From Chitinophaga rhizophila (GTDB taxonomy: Bacteria > Bacteroidota > Bacteroidia > Chitinophagales > Chitinophagaceae): DNA of 64,000 bases. How positions within the stretch are numbered: the stretch's first letter is position 1; each line of letters begins with the position of its first letter. The DNA lies in NCBI RefSeq assembly GCF_019492185.1, contig NZ_JAICCF010000002.1, positions 248,001 to 312,000 of the forward strand, given 5' to 3'. Below, in pieces: positions 30,401-39,034 of this stretch. Position numbers and translations under genes: made by a program. The notes below the pieces were generated by a model that saw only the letters and a program-made list of their open reading frames with translations, did not search any database and was not told the origin of the DNA.

Positions 30401-33400
30401 ACACAGGGTGCTGATCAAACACGGTTCTTAGAATGGCATGTTTCTGTACCAGCATAGTCAATGCCCTGTGTAAAATACGCTTGTCCGGACGATCGCTGAT
30501 CCGGAAGGTGATCTGATCATGATAGACACTTTTGTCAGTCTGCCACAGAGAGGCGTAGATCATGCCACTCTGGATATCACTCATCGGGTATACATCCGCT
30601 ATTGTAGCTGCATCTGCACGTTCCTCCAGCACGGCTGCCCGTAACGCGTCTACCTCCGCCACTACTATTGCTTTCAGTTCATCCGTTTCTATTGATGATG
30701 GCTGCAGGTTATCAATCAAAACACTCAGAGCGGCCACATTCCCCGATTGATACAGTTCATACAAACGGATGCTTTCACTGAAACGCTTCCGCAACTGGCT
30801 GATTACTCCAATGGCACGGATAGAATCTCCTCCCAGCCGGAAAAAGTCGTCATAGATACCTACCCGATCTATCTGTAATGCTTCCTGCCAGATTGCAATA
30901 ATAGCAGCTTCTGTTTCATTACGTGCGGCCACATAACCTGCTGTCTGCAGCTGCTGTGCTTCCGGATCAGGTAAGGCGCGTTTATCCACTTTCCCGTTAT
31001 TGGTCAATGGGAATGCCTCCAGCACAACAATAAATGATGGTACCATATAATCCGGCAGTCTTTTTGCCAGGTAGGTCAGCAGTACCGCCTCGTCGTACTG
31101 CTCTTCCGGGATAACATAGGCTACCAGCTGCTTACCACTACCTTCTCCCCTTAGTACGACTACGCCATGACTGACACATCCACTATCCTGTAATACACTT
31201 TCTATCTCGCCTAACTCAATCCGGAAACCACGCAGCTTTACCTGGTCATCACTACGACCCAGGTAGGCAATGCTGCCATCTGGTAGTACCCGGGCCAGAT
31301 CACCCGTACGGTACAGCCGTTCTCCGCTGACAGGATGATGGATAAAACGCTCCGCTGTCAGCTCCGGCTGATGCAGGTATCCACGCGATAAACCTGCTCC
31401 GCCAACATACAGTTCGCCAGCAATGCCAATAGGCAATAGCTGCAACTGACTATCCAGTACATAAGCAGTTCGGTTGTATAACGGACGCCCTATAGGAATA
31501 CTTTCTCCTGCAGTTACTGCTTCAATTGACCAGGTTAAAGAAAATGTGGTATTCTCGGTCGGACCATAACCATTGATAATAGCAAGATCCGGATAAGCAT
31601 CCCTTAATCGGCCAATATGATGAGCGGACAATTTCTCTCCTCCTGCTATGACCGTTTTCAAACCGGCAAATACGCTGATATCGGTATCCACCAGCTGATT
31701 TAGCCAGCCGGCGGTAAACCACATGCGCGTGACACCTCTTTCCGCTACTTCTTCCTTCAACTGTGCACTATCCAATAACCGTTCCTCGGGACATAATACA
31801 AGTGTTGCTCCATTTAACAACGTACCCCAGTATTCTATCGTACTGGCATCAAAGGAAGGTGAACCGGTAGACAGCAACACATCTGCTGAAGACCAGTCCA
31901 GAAATCCACTGCCCAATGCCAGACTTACTATATTCTGATGCGTGACCATCACTCCTTTCGGGCGACCAGTAGAACCAGATGTATACATCACATACGCAAG
32001 ATTATCTGCCTGAATACCTACCGGCAACGCCGTCTCCGGCATCAACCCCAGAATCGGTTGCAATGCTTCCAAGGTAAGTGCCTGCACATCAGGCTGGAAC
32101 AAATCACGGTACTCACTGCTGGTAATCGCCAGCTTGTACTCCGTCTCTGACAGCATCTGCTCAATACGCTGCTGCGGATAACGCGGATCCAGCGGTACAA
32201 ATGCTGCTCCTGCCTTCAGAATACCCAGTAAGGTTACTATCAGATCTGCAGACCGGTCCAGGCATACTGGAATCAGCGTTTCAGGGGTAATGCCTGATTG
32301 CAACAGATAAGCTGCCAGCTGATCAGAAGCGCCGTCCAGTTCTTTGTAAGTCAGTATAGTATCTTCAAATAATATAGCGGTAGCATCAGGTGTTGCTGCC
32401 GCCTGCACACGAAATAGTTCCGGCACCGTTTTATCTGCCGGATAAGTATATGCTGTAGGCATACCAGCAGTACGCAGTAATTCAAGTTCATTTGATGGTA
32501 TAACAGCAACGCTGCTGACCGGCTCATGCAGCTTTCCAGAAAACTGTTCCAGGATAAACAATATACGTTCTGCAAGCAGGGCTACTTCTTCCTGCGTGAA
32601 GTATTCATATCTGAAATCGAAACGTAATTCGAGCGACTGCTTCTCTGAATAATCCCACCAGATCATACGGAGGGGCTCAATCTGGTATTGACTGAACATC
32701 ACTTCAAAATCAGCTTGTATACCTACACCGAAATCAAGATCAAGATCAAGTAGCACATAGTTGACGATCATATCCAGTAAGGGCCCTGAGAATGCATCAT
32801 GTTTCAGATGCCGTGCCAGGTCGCCGATGAGATAATCCACGTGTGCATAATCTGCTTTCTGTGCAGCTGCAATCTGTCTGATGAGATCTGTCAGCAATTG
32901 CTGTGGCACATATTGACCTTTGAAAGGCACAATACCTGTAAATAGCCCCATTGTACTACGCTGATCCGGGCCTTTCCTTTTATGTGCCGGCGTACCTAGC
33001 ACCAACTCCTCTCTGCCCGTAGTGGCGGAGAGGTAGATAATAACTGCGGCCAGGGTCAGGTGAGGCAACCGTACATTCAGGGTTGTTGCCAGTTGCAACA
33101 GCATGTCCCGTTGGGCGGCTGTAAGCGGATATACATAACTGCCACTTTCAGGCATCTGCGGTTCCCGCCTGGCATAGTGCCGGGGTAACATACCCGCAGG
33201 ATCTTCCTGAATCATTTCCTGCCAGTAGTCAGCATGTGCCTTATACGTTAACGACTCATACGCTACTGCTGCCTCCTCTACCGCCCTGATATAGGAGGGT
33301 GTCTCAAAGTGCGGTATCTCTCCTGCTGATTCAACAGCTGACCGGTAACTGCCGGTAAGATACTTCGCCCATATCCGCCAGCAATAGCCATCAAAGATGA

Positions 33401-33818
33401 GGTGATGAAACTGGAAGAAATAGTAATACGTTTGTCCAGATATTTTCAGCAGGGCATGTTCATACAAAATATTGTCCTTGCTTAACAGGAACGGATGATC
33501 CGCTCTCCCCTGCATCCAGCTCCTTGCGGCAACAACCGGATCAGCTGCCGTGCTGCAGTCGATTACGTTTAAAGCAGGCATTGTAGCAGTATCTGTCAGG
33601 TATACTACCGGCGTTTCATCATTGATATCGAAGCGCATGCGAAAGATATCAAACACGCTGGCTGCATGACTTAGCACACGCCGGAAAACAGGCAAGTCCA
33701 GGTCTCCCGAAATAGTCATGAACGCAACGACATTGTAATTCGGGCGCAATGGATTAATCGCCTGATCCAGGAAGATATCACGCTGAACCGGATGCAGGGG
33801 TATTATTTGTAAGGACAT
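27423..33818 (-). CDS. NRPS, starter protein, modules 1-2 (C-A-T-C-A-T)
   Basis: First synthetase of the line. Unlike the other three it has no docking domain and begins directly with a C domain (LHPVQRDIF near residue 10, HHLIFDG near 140). An N-terminal C domain in the first module usually attaches a fatty acyl group, so a lipopeptide is inferred. Then A1 (YTSGSTG near 613), T1 GGDSI near 997, C2 (YPMSDIQSGM near 1081, HHAMLDG near 1210), A2 (near 1688), T2 GGHSL near 2074, and a short tail ending RIIEI. Pocket residues: module 1 DAIWIGGTF (valine type); module 2 DPEEIGIIS, with two acidic residues, which suggests a basic substrate but is not a code I recognise. It follows the beta-hydroxylase candidate by 67 bp on the same strand. 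No acyl-AMP ligase is visible in the window. Confidence 0.93.
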   Translation of the reverse strand: MSLQIIPLHPVQRDIFLDQAINPLRPNYNVVAFMTISGDLDLPVFRRVLSHAASVFDIFRMRFDINDETPVVYLTDTATMPALNVIDCSTAADPVVAARSWMQGRADHPFLLSKDNILYEHALLKISGQTYYYFFQFHHLIFDGYCWRIWAKYLTGSYRSAVESAGEIPHFETPSYIRAVEEAAVAYESLTYKAHADYWQEMIQEDPAGMLPRHYARREPQMPESGSYVYPLTAAQRDMLLQLATTLNVRLPHLTLAAVIIYLSATTGREELVLGTPAHKRKGPDQRSTMGLFTGIVPFKGQYVPQQLLTDLIRQIAAAQKADYAHVDYLIGDLARHLKHDAFSGPLLDMIVNYVLLDLDLDFGVGIQADFEVMFSQYQIEPLRMIWWDYSEKQSLELRFDFRYEYFTQEEVALLAERILFILEQFSGKLHEPVSSVAVIPSNELELLRTAGMPTAYTYPADKTVPELFRVQAAATPDATAILFEDTILTYKELDGASDQLAAYLLQSGITPETLIPVCLDRSADLIVTLLGILKAGAAFVPLDPRYPQQRIEQMLSETEYKLAITSSEYRDLFQPDVQALTLEALQPILGLMPETALPVGIQADNLAYVMYTSGSTGRPKGVMVTHQNIVSLALGSGFLDWSSADVLLSTGSPSFDASTIEYWGTLLNGATLVLCPEERLLDSAQLKEEVAERGVTRMWFTAGWLNQLVDTDISVFAGLKTVIAGGEKLSAHHIGRLRDAYPDLAIINGYGPTENTTFSLTWSIEAVTAGESIPIGRPLYNRTAYVLDSQLQLLPIGIAGELYVGGAGLSRGYLHQPELTAERFIHHPVSGERLYRTGDLARVLPDGSIAYLGRSDDQVKLRGFRIELGEIESVLQDSGCVSHGVVVLRGEGSGKQLVAYVIPEEQYDEAVLLTYLAKRLPDYMVPSFIVVLEAFPLTNNGKVDKRALPDPEAQQLQTAGYVAARNETEAAIIAIWQEALQIDRVGIYDDFFRLGGDSIRAIGVISQLRKRFSESIRLYELYQSGNVAALSVLIDNLQPSSIETDELKAIVVAEVDALRAAVLEERADAATIADVYPMSDIQSGMIYASLWQTDKSVYHDQITFRISDRPDKRILHRALTMLVQKHAILRTVFDQHPVYGGIQIVRKVANFDLNEVVWCDVSKEQEKDAIQRFMASEREKGFELNNALLWRVAILQFRQSCYLVFQFHHAMLDGWSLASLTTELNSLYVTLFAQYDLPPLQSLKATYKDFVLDGITEKRNTGNQQFWQQELQGYRRLDIFREEPVSIQLVRSFDKTTFERLQQRIQADRLSMRGFFLGVTLRVLSTLTYEDDLTIGVVTNNRPLLDDGDKVLGCFLNTVPFRQRNAKEAATWLSYFRQVEEQLVRLKERERISLFAITAATGEAANGGNPFFDVLFNFVNFHVYDHLQEGLFRQGHVAIGEEEAHMSMVHELTNTFLDFCISTTGNNLLLICKMNRQLKSGKSPEVLADYFAAVIQQYLDHADMPADSLAIYPQTEQQELASFSNPTAAIPPATTLTAVFEERVAATPEATALIFEDIRLTYRQLNEQAGKLAAWLQANGLQQTVLIPVCLDRSPEMVIAILAILKTGNAYVPLDPAYPAERIGYILKDTQASVVVSSKKHGAKLLAAGASKVLEIDTDAAVIGTYMPIAGQVAGPADTLAYVIYTSGSTGHPKGVLAEHGSVLSLINHQSSVYGISSSDRILLCANYCFDPSVEQLFFALLNGAAVVICKEETIRDPHLLECLLREQGVTHLEATPGVIEHLTPGTYNGLKRVISGGEVCRKELAEKWCGLLDFYNIYGPTETTISAIIYQCNPAQLSQVDVLPIGRPLPHVQVYILDVKGNPAPVGVPGEIYIGGAGVTRGYLNQPELTATVFLPDRFSNVPGARMYKTGDLGRWLPDGNIEYLSRLDAQLKLHGYRIEPDEIANVLLGSEWVSQAVVLDNRDDTGQVRICAYIVLAKQVEKDVLRAYLSAQLPAYMVPSVIWYLDVLPLTPNGKIDRNALKMMGVSATVSTEYVAPRSATEKQLWEIWQQLLPADRIGVLDDFFELGGHSLLAMRMNAHIKRAIGVNVPVKKLFQCRCIARLAEYLDVTSATPVQKNDKAAARIIEI

Positions 33819-33885
33819 AGTTTCCCGTCTTGAAATTTCCTTAAAAATTCAAATCACTTAAGCGGCAATAAACAGATTAGAAAAA

Positions 33886-35505
33886 TCAGGCCTCTACAGG
33901 CGTCAGTTGTTTATCGTATAATAGTTCTTTCTCACCAAAGAGTCTCTCAGCAACAATGCCCTTCTCTTCGCAGAGCCTGATCAGATGATTAGATTGAATG
34001 ATCGGGTTAGACTCGTCCGTATATTTTATACTACTGATAAATTCAACCCAAGGCTCCTGCCCCATCGCATATACATACACTTCTTTAGGATTGAAAATAT
34101 TCACCAGCGACATGCCTTTATCACAATCAGATCCGGACAATCTCCGGCTGTTATCCTGCTCACGGGACAGCTTTTTAGTCAGCAGTGGGCCGTACAACCA
34201 GGACAATGGAGCGCCATCACACTCCATACCCAGGAACATTACATCAGGGTCTCCTGTAACCTGCTGAATGTGTTTATAGAGAGATGGTTCAAGTATGCGC
34301 GAGTCTGCGAGAAATACGAGTCGGAATTGACCGATCTGTACGAAGTAACAGGACTTCGTAATAATGTTCATATCACTGTGTTCACCTGTAAATGGAATAC
34401 CTGTAATCACCGCATCTGAGAACCGGATTGTTTCCATTTCATCAATTGCGATTACATTGTTAAAACCAATATTGTTAAACATCAGCTTCAGATCCGGATC
34501 TTCCAGCTTACCACTATTAGTATGTGGCACAATAATATGTTTGATCTTGTGACGCAGTGGCAGCAGTGTCTCGAAAAGAATATGATCCTGATGATTGTGT
34601 GTAATCAGCACATAGTCAATCACATCAGGCAAATGCAGATCAGAGAAATGATCTACGTCAGAATGATAACCATAGTAACTGATCAGCGGATCAACAAGTA
34701 TGCTGATGTCTTTCGTTTCTACCAGGATACAGGCATGACCAAAATAGCGCATGCGGATCTTATCTCCCGTATATGGTTCATAGCGTGCAGGCTCTTCCTG
34801 TGTAAAGAACGTCTCAAAGAGCGCATTATCTTCAGAAGAGATACTCAGTATTTCTTTGATATATTCCAGCGAACGTGGCGTACGTTTCATTTTAGCCAGT
34901 TCATCCAGTCCCGGATGATCAAATGGCACCTGCAACTGTAATACGTTCTCTTCTCCTATACGTGGCGTACTTAACACAAACGGCCGGTGATCGTTATCCG
35001 TTACCCACAGTGCCACACTCTGGGAGTCCTTATTATAGTAAGGGCTGTTATACAGTAAGGATTCAAAGAAGCGGAATCCGGGGTGGTTATGACGATCATA
35101 ATATAACTCTACATACCCTTTTAATATGTCAGGAACCTTCTCATATAAAGGCTCCATCCGGAAACCCTTTGCTTCAGCTGCCAGGATCTTATCCAGTTCT
35201 TTAATAGCTTTGCTGAGTTCAATCAGCGGGGCTTGTTTCTCAACCGTCTGCTGATACAATGCTTTCACTTCTCCGGCCCGTTCAACGGGGATATCCATAA
35301 ATGGGCCACCGCGCAGATTGGGATTGAGGATCGCTTCCGCATGAATATTAGGTGCCATCATATATGATTCCATTATAGTCATATGCCTGCCTACAATGTT
35401 CATGGCTGCTGTAGCCGGAGAAATAAGATGACTCCATGCATACCAGTTATCCACTAATGGCTCCATAACAACATTTGGACGGAGATAATATAGTTGCTGT
35501 TGCAT
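33886..35505 (-). CDS. CmlA-like MBL-fold diiron beta-hydroxylase candidate
   Basis: The protein has a specific N-terminal region (YYLRPNVVMEPLVDNWYAW) and a C-terminal metallo-beta-lactamase fold, the layout of CmlA, the diiron enzyme that beta-hydroxylates a carrier-bound amino acid in chloramphenicol synthesis. Visible motifs: GHACILVE, an HNHQDH metal-binding motif near residue 303, LADSR, and GMECDGAPLSWLYGP. Counting from ATG 35505, the HxHxDH motif falls at nearly the position known for CmlA (His305). A GTG at 35580 would add 25 residues, but family resemblance starts at MQQQLYYLRP, so the ATG is preferred. It is the first gene of the NRPS operon, 67 bp before module 1. The likely role is beta-hydroxylation of one or more T-bound residues; which residue cannot be read from the sequence. 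A plain hydrolase role is the less likely alternative. Confidence 0.8.
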   Translation of the reverse strand: MQQQLYYLRPNVVMEPLVDNWYAWSHLISPATAAMNIVGRHMTIMESYMMAPNIHAEAILNPNLRGGPFMDIPVERAGEVKALYQQTVEKQAPLIELSKAIKELDKILAAEAKGFRMEPLYEKVPDILKGYVELYYDRHNHPGFRFFESLLYNSPYYNKDSQSVALWVTDNDHRPFVLSTPRIGEENVLQLQVPFDHPGLDELAKMKRTPRSLEYIKEILSISSEDNALFETFFTQEEPARYEPYTGDKIRMRYFGHACILVETKDISILVDPLISYYGYHSDVDHFSDLHLPDVIDYVLITHNHQDHILFETLLPLRHKIKHIIVPHTNSGKLEDPDLKLMFNNIGFNNVIAIDEMETIRFSDAVITGIPFTGEHSDMNIITKSCYFVQIGQFRLVFLADSRILEPSLYKHIQQVTGDPDVMFLGMECDGAPLSWLYGPLLTKKLSREQDNSRRLSGSDCDKGMSLVNIFNPKEVYVYAMGQEPWVEFISSIKYTDESNPIIQSNHLIRLCEEKGIVAERLFGEKELLYDKQLTPVEA

Positions 35506-36195
35506 AAAAAAAGGATTTTGTATCAATGGTTTTTTAAGACAAAAGGTTTCCTGTGCCCAACCAGAAATGGGTACAAACACTATGGGTAACAGTTAGATTT
35601 TATCGATTTGTAGGTTATTTCATTATCGCTTCCTGAGTTGAGGGACACGCATTTGCAGTGACCGGTTCACGAATTTATTTTACCTGTTTCAATAAAGTTA
35701 TTCTGATAAATTGAGCTATAATACAAACGCGGGTCATCATCATCAATTTCATGTAAAGCTCATAAGACGGTGGCAAATTTAATACTTTACATACGGGTTA
35801 AATAGCTAAGCATACTAAATAAGTATTCCTAAAATTACTGTTTATGATTTGAATAATCAAAAACAAAAATCATCGTAACGAACAGATAATATAACTCGAC
35901 CTAAAAATGCATCCATTATACACATTTACTCCAATCCTTTACCATAAAGGATTACAGCGCGAACACTGCAACGGCAAAATGAATGACGCCGGTACAAAAT
36001 ATACACTTAATATTTTCTCTTCGCTGCAATAACAGTGCAGAGCATACGCGAAAAATTATCATGATTTCGATATATCTATTAGAATCGCTGCACTTGTATT
36101 GCACTATGCGTTGTAGTTATGGTAAAGTATAGCTGAGACAGTTATTTCATTTTTACACAGTATATCTATGCAGAAATACCGGTTACCTGCATTCG
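35506..36195. other. Gene-free stretch upstream of the NRPS operon
   Basis: About 690 bp of AT-rich sequence with no supported gene. It should hold the operon promoter, since transcription runs leftward from here. One weak match to the Bacteroidota -7 element TAnnTTTG is seen on the minus strand at 35774-35781 (TAAATTTG), but no TTTG-type -33 element at the usual spacing was found, so it is only a guess. The short frames here are not convincing. Confidence 0.4.
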
Positions 36196-36705
36196 CTATG
36201 CCCGCATCCACCGGATCATATGCGGAAAGGGCTGTACCCCATTATTGGCAGCTGCTGCTGCGTCATAGCAAAAGCCTGCCCATTGTAACACCGGCACATA
36301 CAACATGGTGCCGCTCGTGTATTGTTCAATATACCAATCAGCAGCGCCTTTATATCCCGCTGAATGAAAAACAACTGCGGGATCAATGCCCAGGTAGACA
36401 CACGCTGCATAACTCCAGGCAATCGCCATCATCTCTTCTCCGTCGGCTTTCCCCTTCTCTGAGATAGCACCTACATCTCCATGCATCAGCTGCCTGTCTG
36501 CCGGTATTGCTACGGCAATGTGCCCTGCTTCATGCAAAAGATCTCCGGGATAGCTCAGTTGCTTCCTGTCCACAATCAGTGTGCCTTTATTTACCAGAAT
36601 ACCGGGTACAAAGGTTGGTTCGTTAATCGTTTCAAATACCACCGGGATGCCGATCGATTCAATAAATTGCACCATGGTGGTAATGATATCTGCTGTATAA
36701 GGCAT
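36196..36705 (-). CDS. Uncharacterised protein with HEAGH metal-binding motif
   Basis: A 169-residue soluble protein with no signal peptide or membrane segment. It contains DLLHEAGHIAV (about residues 56-66), an HExxH zinc-binding motif as in metalloproteases, preceded by a segment that reads as beta strands (GTLIVDRKQLSYPGD). After it come an acidic DGEE segment and aromatic residues near the C-terminus. I know similar hypothetical proteins in Bacteroidota but no proven function. It follows the 722-residue gene by 13 bp on the same strand, so the two are probably co-transcribed. Whether it is an active peptidase is unknown. Confidence 0.7.
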   Translation of the reverse strand: MPYTADIITTMVQFIESIGIPVVFETINEPTFVPGILVNKGTLIVDRKQLSYPGDLLHEAGHIAVAIPADRQLMHGDVGAISEKGKADGEEMMAIAWSYAACVYLGIDPAVVFHSAGYKGAADWYIEQYTSGTMLYVPVLQWAGFCYDAAAAANNGVQPFPHMIRWMRA

Positions 36706-36718
36706 AGGGAATTATTAC

Positions 36719-38887
36719 TTATCTGAAGCCAAACAAGTTTAACTGATTAGAAATGATATTTTCTACTTCCGCATCGCTCATCTTCAGATCAGTTTCTGTT
36801 GCGAGACGGCCACGAACAAACTCCATAAATGGCTCGTGCCCTTTAATCATCGCCAGCATCTCTTTCTTCGAGTATTGTTCCTGTATCGTCACTAAAATAT
36901 CGGTAACGACTTTCTGAATATCACCTATAAACTGCATCTTCCTCATCTGAGGTGTGGAGAACTTCCGTCTATGTTCGCTTCCACTGCTGTTATCAGTACG
37001 CCCCTTCTGACCCGTCGGATTTAATACAACTGCTTTCCGTTTCTTCGCCATGCGCCTCTCCTCATCCGCTTTCGCTTTCTGCTCCACCAAAAGGGAAGTG
37101 TTGATCTCCCGGGAGGTTCTACTGAGTGAAAGGTCGTGACTGAGATACTCCATTTCGTCCGGTATACCGCTAAAAGTGCCGGTTGTATCATCCCGGCGCA
37201 GCGCCCTGTTAGACGTAACAAAGCTCCCTACATCGTCAAGCACCTCCCCAAAGCCCCTTGTAGGCGATGAAGGCCGCAGCTCATGACTGGCAAAACTGCT
37301 ACTGAACGATGTATGGGTACGTCCCTGCCGCTCGAACAGATCTTCGGTAAATTCTTCTTCCTCCTCTCCTTGTCTTGCTGCGGCAAACGTGAAGGCGGAT
37401 ACGCCCAACGCACCGGCAGAAGGTATAAGATCCGGTTTTTGAAATTTCTCAGGCTGGATCTCCATATTCATATTGTGTAGTACTTTGCTGGCTTCCCGGC
37501 CTATTTCACGTCTGGTGGTAGTAGGCGCTGTTATTTCCGTCCCTATTCCAAAATGGTCAATAATCCTGTCTGTCAGTTTTCTGATTACACGCTCTTTACT
37601 TTTGATTCGTTTCTTGAAACTCAACAGCTCCGGATGACCATTCATAAATACCTTTACCATCGTGTTGTATCGTTTCAAGGTGGTATTCCAGTAATAGACA
37701 GGCTCCGTTTCTTTCACGTTGTCTCCATGTAAAGACAGATCACCAGCTTCCGCTTTATCCTCCATCTGATTCAGCGGAGGCTTACTACCGGTAAATGCAG
37801 GCGCGTACAAACCTCCTCTATCGATAGCATCTTTATACTTCGGTGCCACCGCTGCAATCGCCTTCTTAGCCAGTTTTGCATCTTTTTCACTGATTTTCTG
37901 TTTTGACTTTTCCTTCTTTTTTTCCTTTTCAACCCGGCCTTTTGCAGCTTTTATTTTAGCATTATCGGATCGTATCTGCTCTCTACCTTCAATTTGCGTC
38001 ATCACACCAGCCGGTGCTTCAAAAGTCTCCTCGGATGTTGCCTTGCCCTTACTGATATTATCCAGCATAATAAGCCCGAAAGCAAATGTTCCCACACTTC
38101 TGACAGACTCCGGCACCGTCATTAAAGTTACCAGATAGCCAAAATTCCGCGCCTGTTGCTTATCCTGAATGATCTTTGGTACTACGCCGTCCTTATAAAA
38201 GCTCAGGATGCCTGCAGCAATCTCGGCATCTGTAAGTTTAGTAGCTGTTCTTATTTCTTTAAATTTTGTAATTGCCAGCTTGTAAGACACGCCTTTGTCT
38301 GAGGCTGTTTTGGCCGCCTTTTCATCCTCTACGGCCTCTTCTTTCAGCGGATATTTATACACCATCGTATCTCTTCCGCCGGTGCTGTAACTGGTCGGAC
38401 CATACTGGTTATAACGGGCCGTGGAAAGGCCTTCATTCTTTTCAGACGTAATGTTTATTAAACCAAGCGTTCTGGATTTCTTGTAGTCCATTACGATCTG
38501 CCACAAGGCATTCAGGGGCTTATCTCCCAGGTTACGGGGCTCGCCCAGTGCATGCTCATCATCCCAGTTCGTACGTGCTGCATTTGACTTGTGGTCTATG
38601 TGTATCGGACTTGGATAATCGTGTTTGGAGAATGCGAGAAACTTCTTATAAAGGGCATTCACTACTTCCATCTCCGTTACGTTGTGGTTGTTCGTACCGG
38701 CAGGATCTTTTCCCACCCCTGTTTTAATCTCAACACGTTGTACAACAGGTGCACGACGGCTATTGCCAGGGAGGCTGTTGAACTGGAAGGGATGTATTGC
38801 AGGATGCTGCTTTAAAGGCGAACTATTCACAACGGTAGCGGCGTTACGTACCGCATCTTTCATAACAATCTTGGTTTCGTACGTCAT
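36719..38887 (-). CDS. Large uncharacterised protein with PVVQR motif
   Basis: A 722-residue protein with no signal peptide or membrane helix. Its first 50 residues are low in structure and end in RAPVVQRVE, a motif that in Bacteroidota often occurs near the N-terminus of proteins linked to extracellular contractile injection systems or polymorphic toxins. The middle has a Lys/Glu-rich, probably coiled-coil segment (around residue 310). The region near 525-640 is rich in Ser, Arg and Glu, and the C-terminus reads as helical. No catalytic motif was recognised. Together with the HEAGH protein downstream it may form a secreted effector or toxin-like unit, but this is inference from one short motif, and no injection-system structural genes are in the window. 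Confidence 0.6.
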   Translation of the reverse strand: MTYETKIVMKDAVRNAATVVNSSPLKQHPAIHPFQFNSLPGNSRRAPVVQRVEIKTGVGKDPAGTNNHNVTEMEVVNALYKKFLAFSKHDYPSPIHIDHKSNAARTNWDDEHALGEPRNLGDKPLNALWQIVMDYKKSRTLGLINITSEKNEGLSTARYNQYGPTSYSTGGRDTMVYKYPLKEEAVEDEKAAKTASDKGVSYKLAITKFKEIRTATKLTDAEIAAGILSFYKDGVVPKIIQDKQQARNFGYLVTLMTVPESVRSVGTFAFGLIMLDNISKGKATSEETFEAPAGVMTQIEGREQIRSDNAKIKAAKGRVEKEKKKEKSKQKISEKDAKLAKKAIAAVAPKYKDAIDRGGLYAPAFTGSKPPLNQMEDKAEAGDLSLHGDNVKETEPVYYWNTTLKRYNTMVKVFMNGHPELLSFKKRIKSKERVIRKLTDRIIDHFGIGTEITAPTTTRREIGREASKVLHNMNMEIQPEKFQKPDLIPSAGALGVSAFTFAAARQGEEEEEFTEDLFERQGRTHTSFSSSFASHELRPSSPTRGFGEVLDDVGSFVTSNRALRRDDTTGTFSGIPDEMEYLSHDLSLSRTSREINTSLLVEQKAKADEERRMAKKRKAVVLNPTGQKGRTDNSSGSEHRRKFSTPQMRKMQFIGDIQKVVTDILVTIQEQYSKKEMLAMIKGHEPFMEFVRGRLATETDLKMSDAEVENIISNQLNLFGFR

Positions 38888-39034
38888 AGGGCCATATTTG
38901 AGGATGATCTGGTAGGATAAAGATAAGTATTATACCATTTCTCTGCCAGCCCCTTTAATATGTGTTAAGTTTTTCTAATACCAACATACCTGACGCAGAG
39001 ATTATATACATTCGTTGCATATTCATATTACCAC

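Noticed and set aside
360-33818. Epimerase domains in the NRPS proteins
   Set aside because: Every post-T segment is a C domain followed by an A domain, or the thioesterase; none is a separate epimerase domain.
35506-35580. 25-residue N-terminal extension of the beta-hydroxylase from a GTG start
   Set aside because: Family resemblance begins at the internal ATG at 35505, and the extension looks neither like a signal peptide nor like part of the domain.
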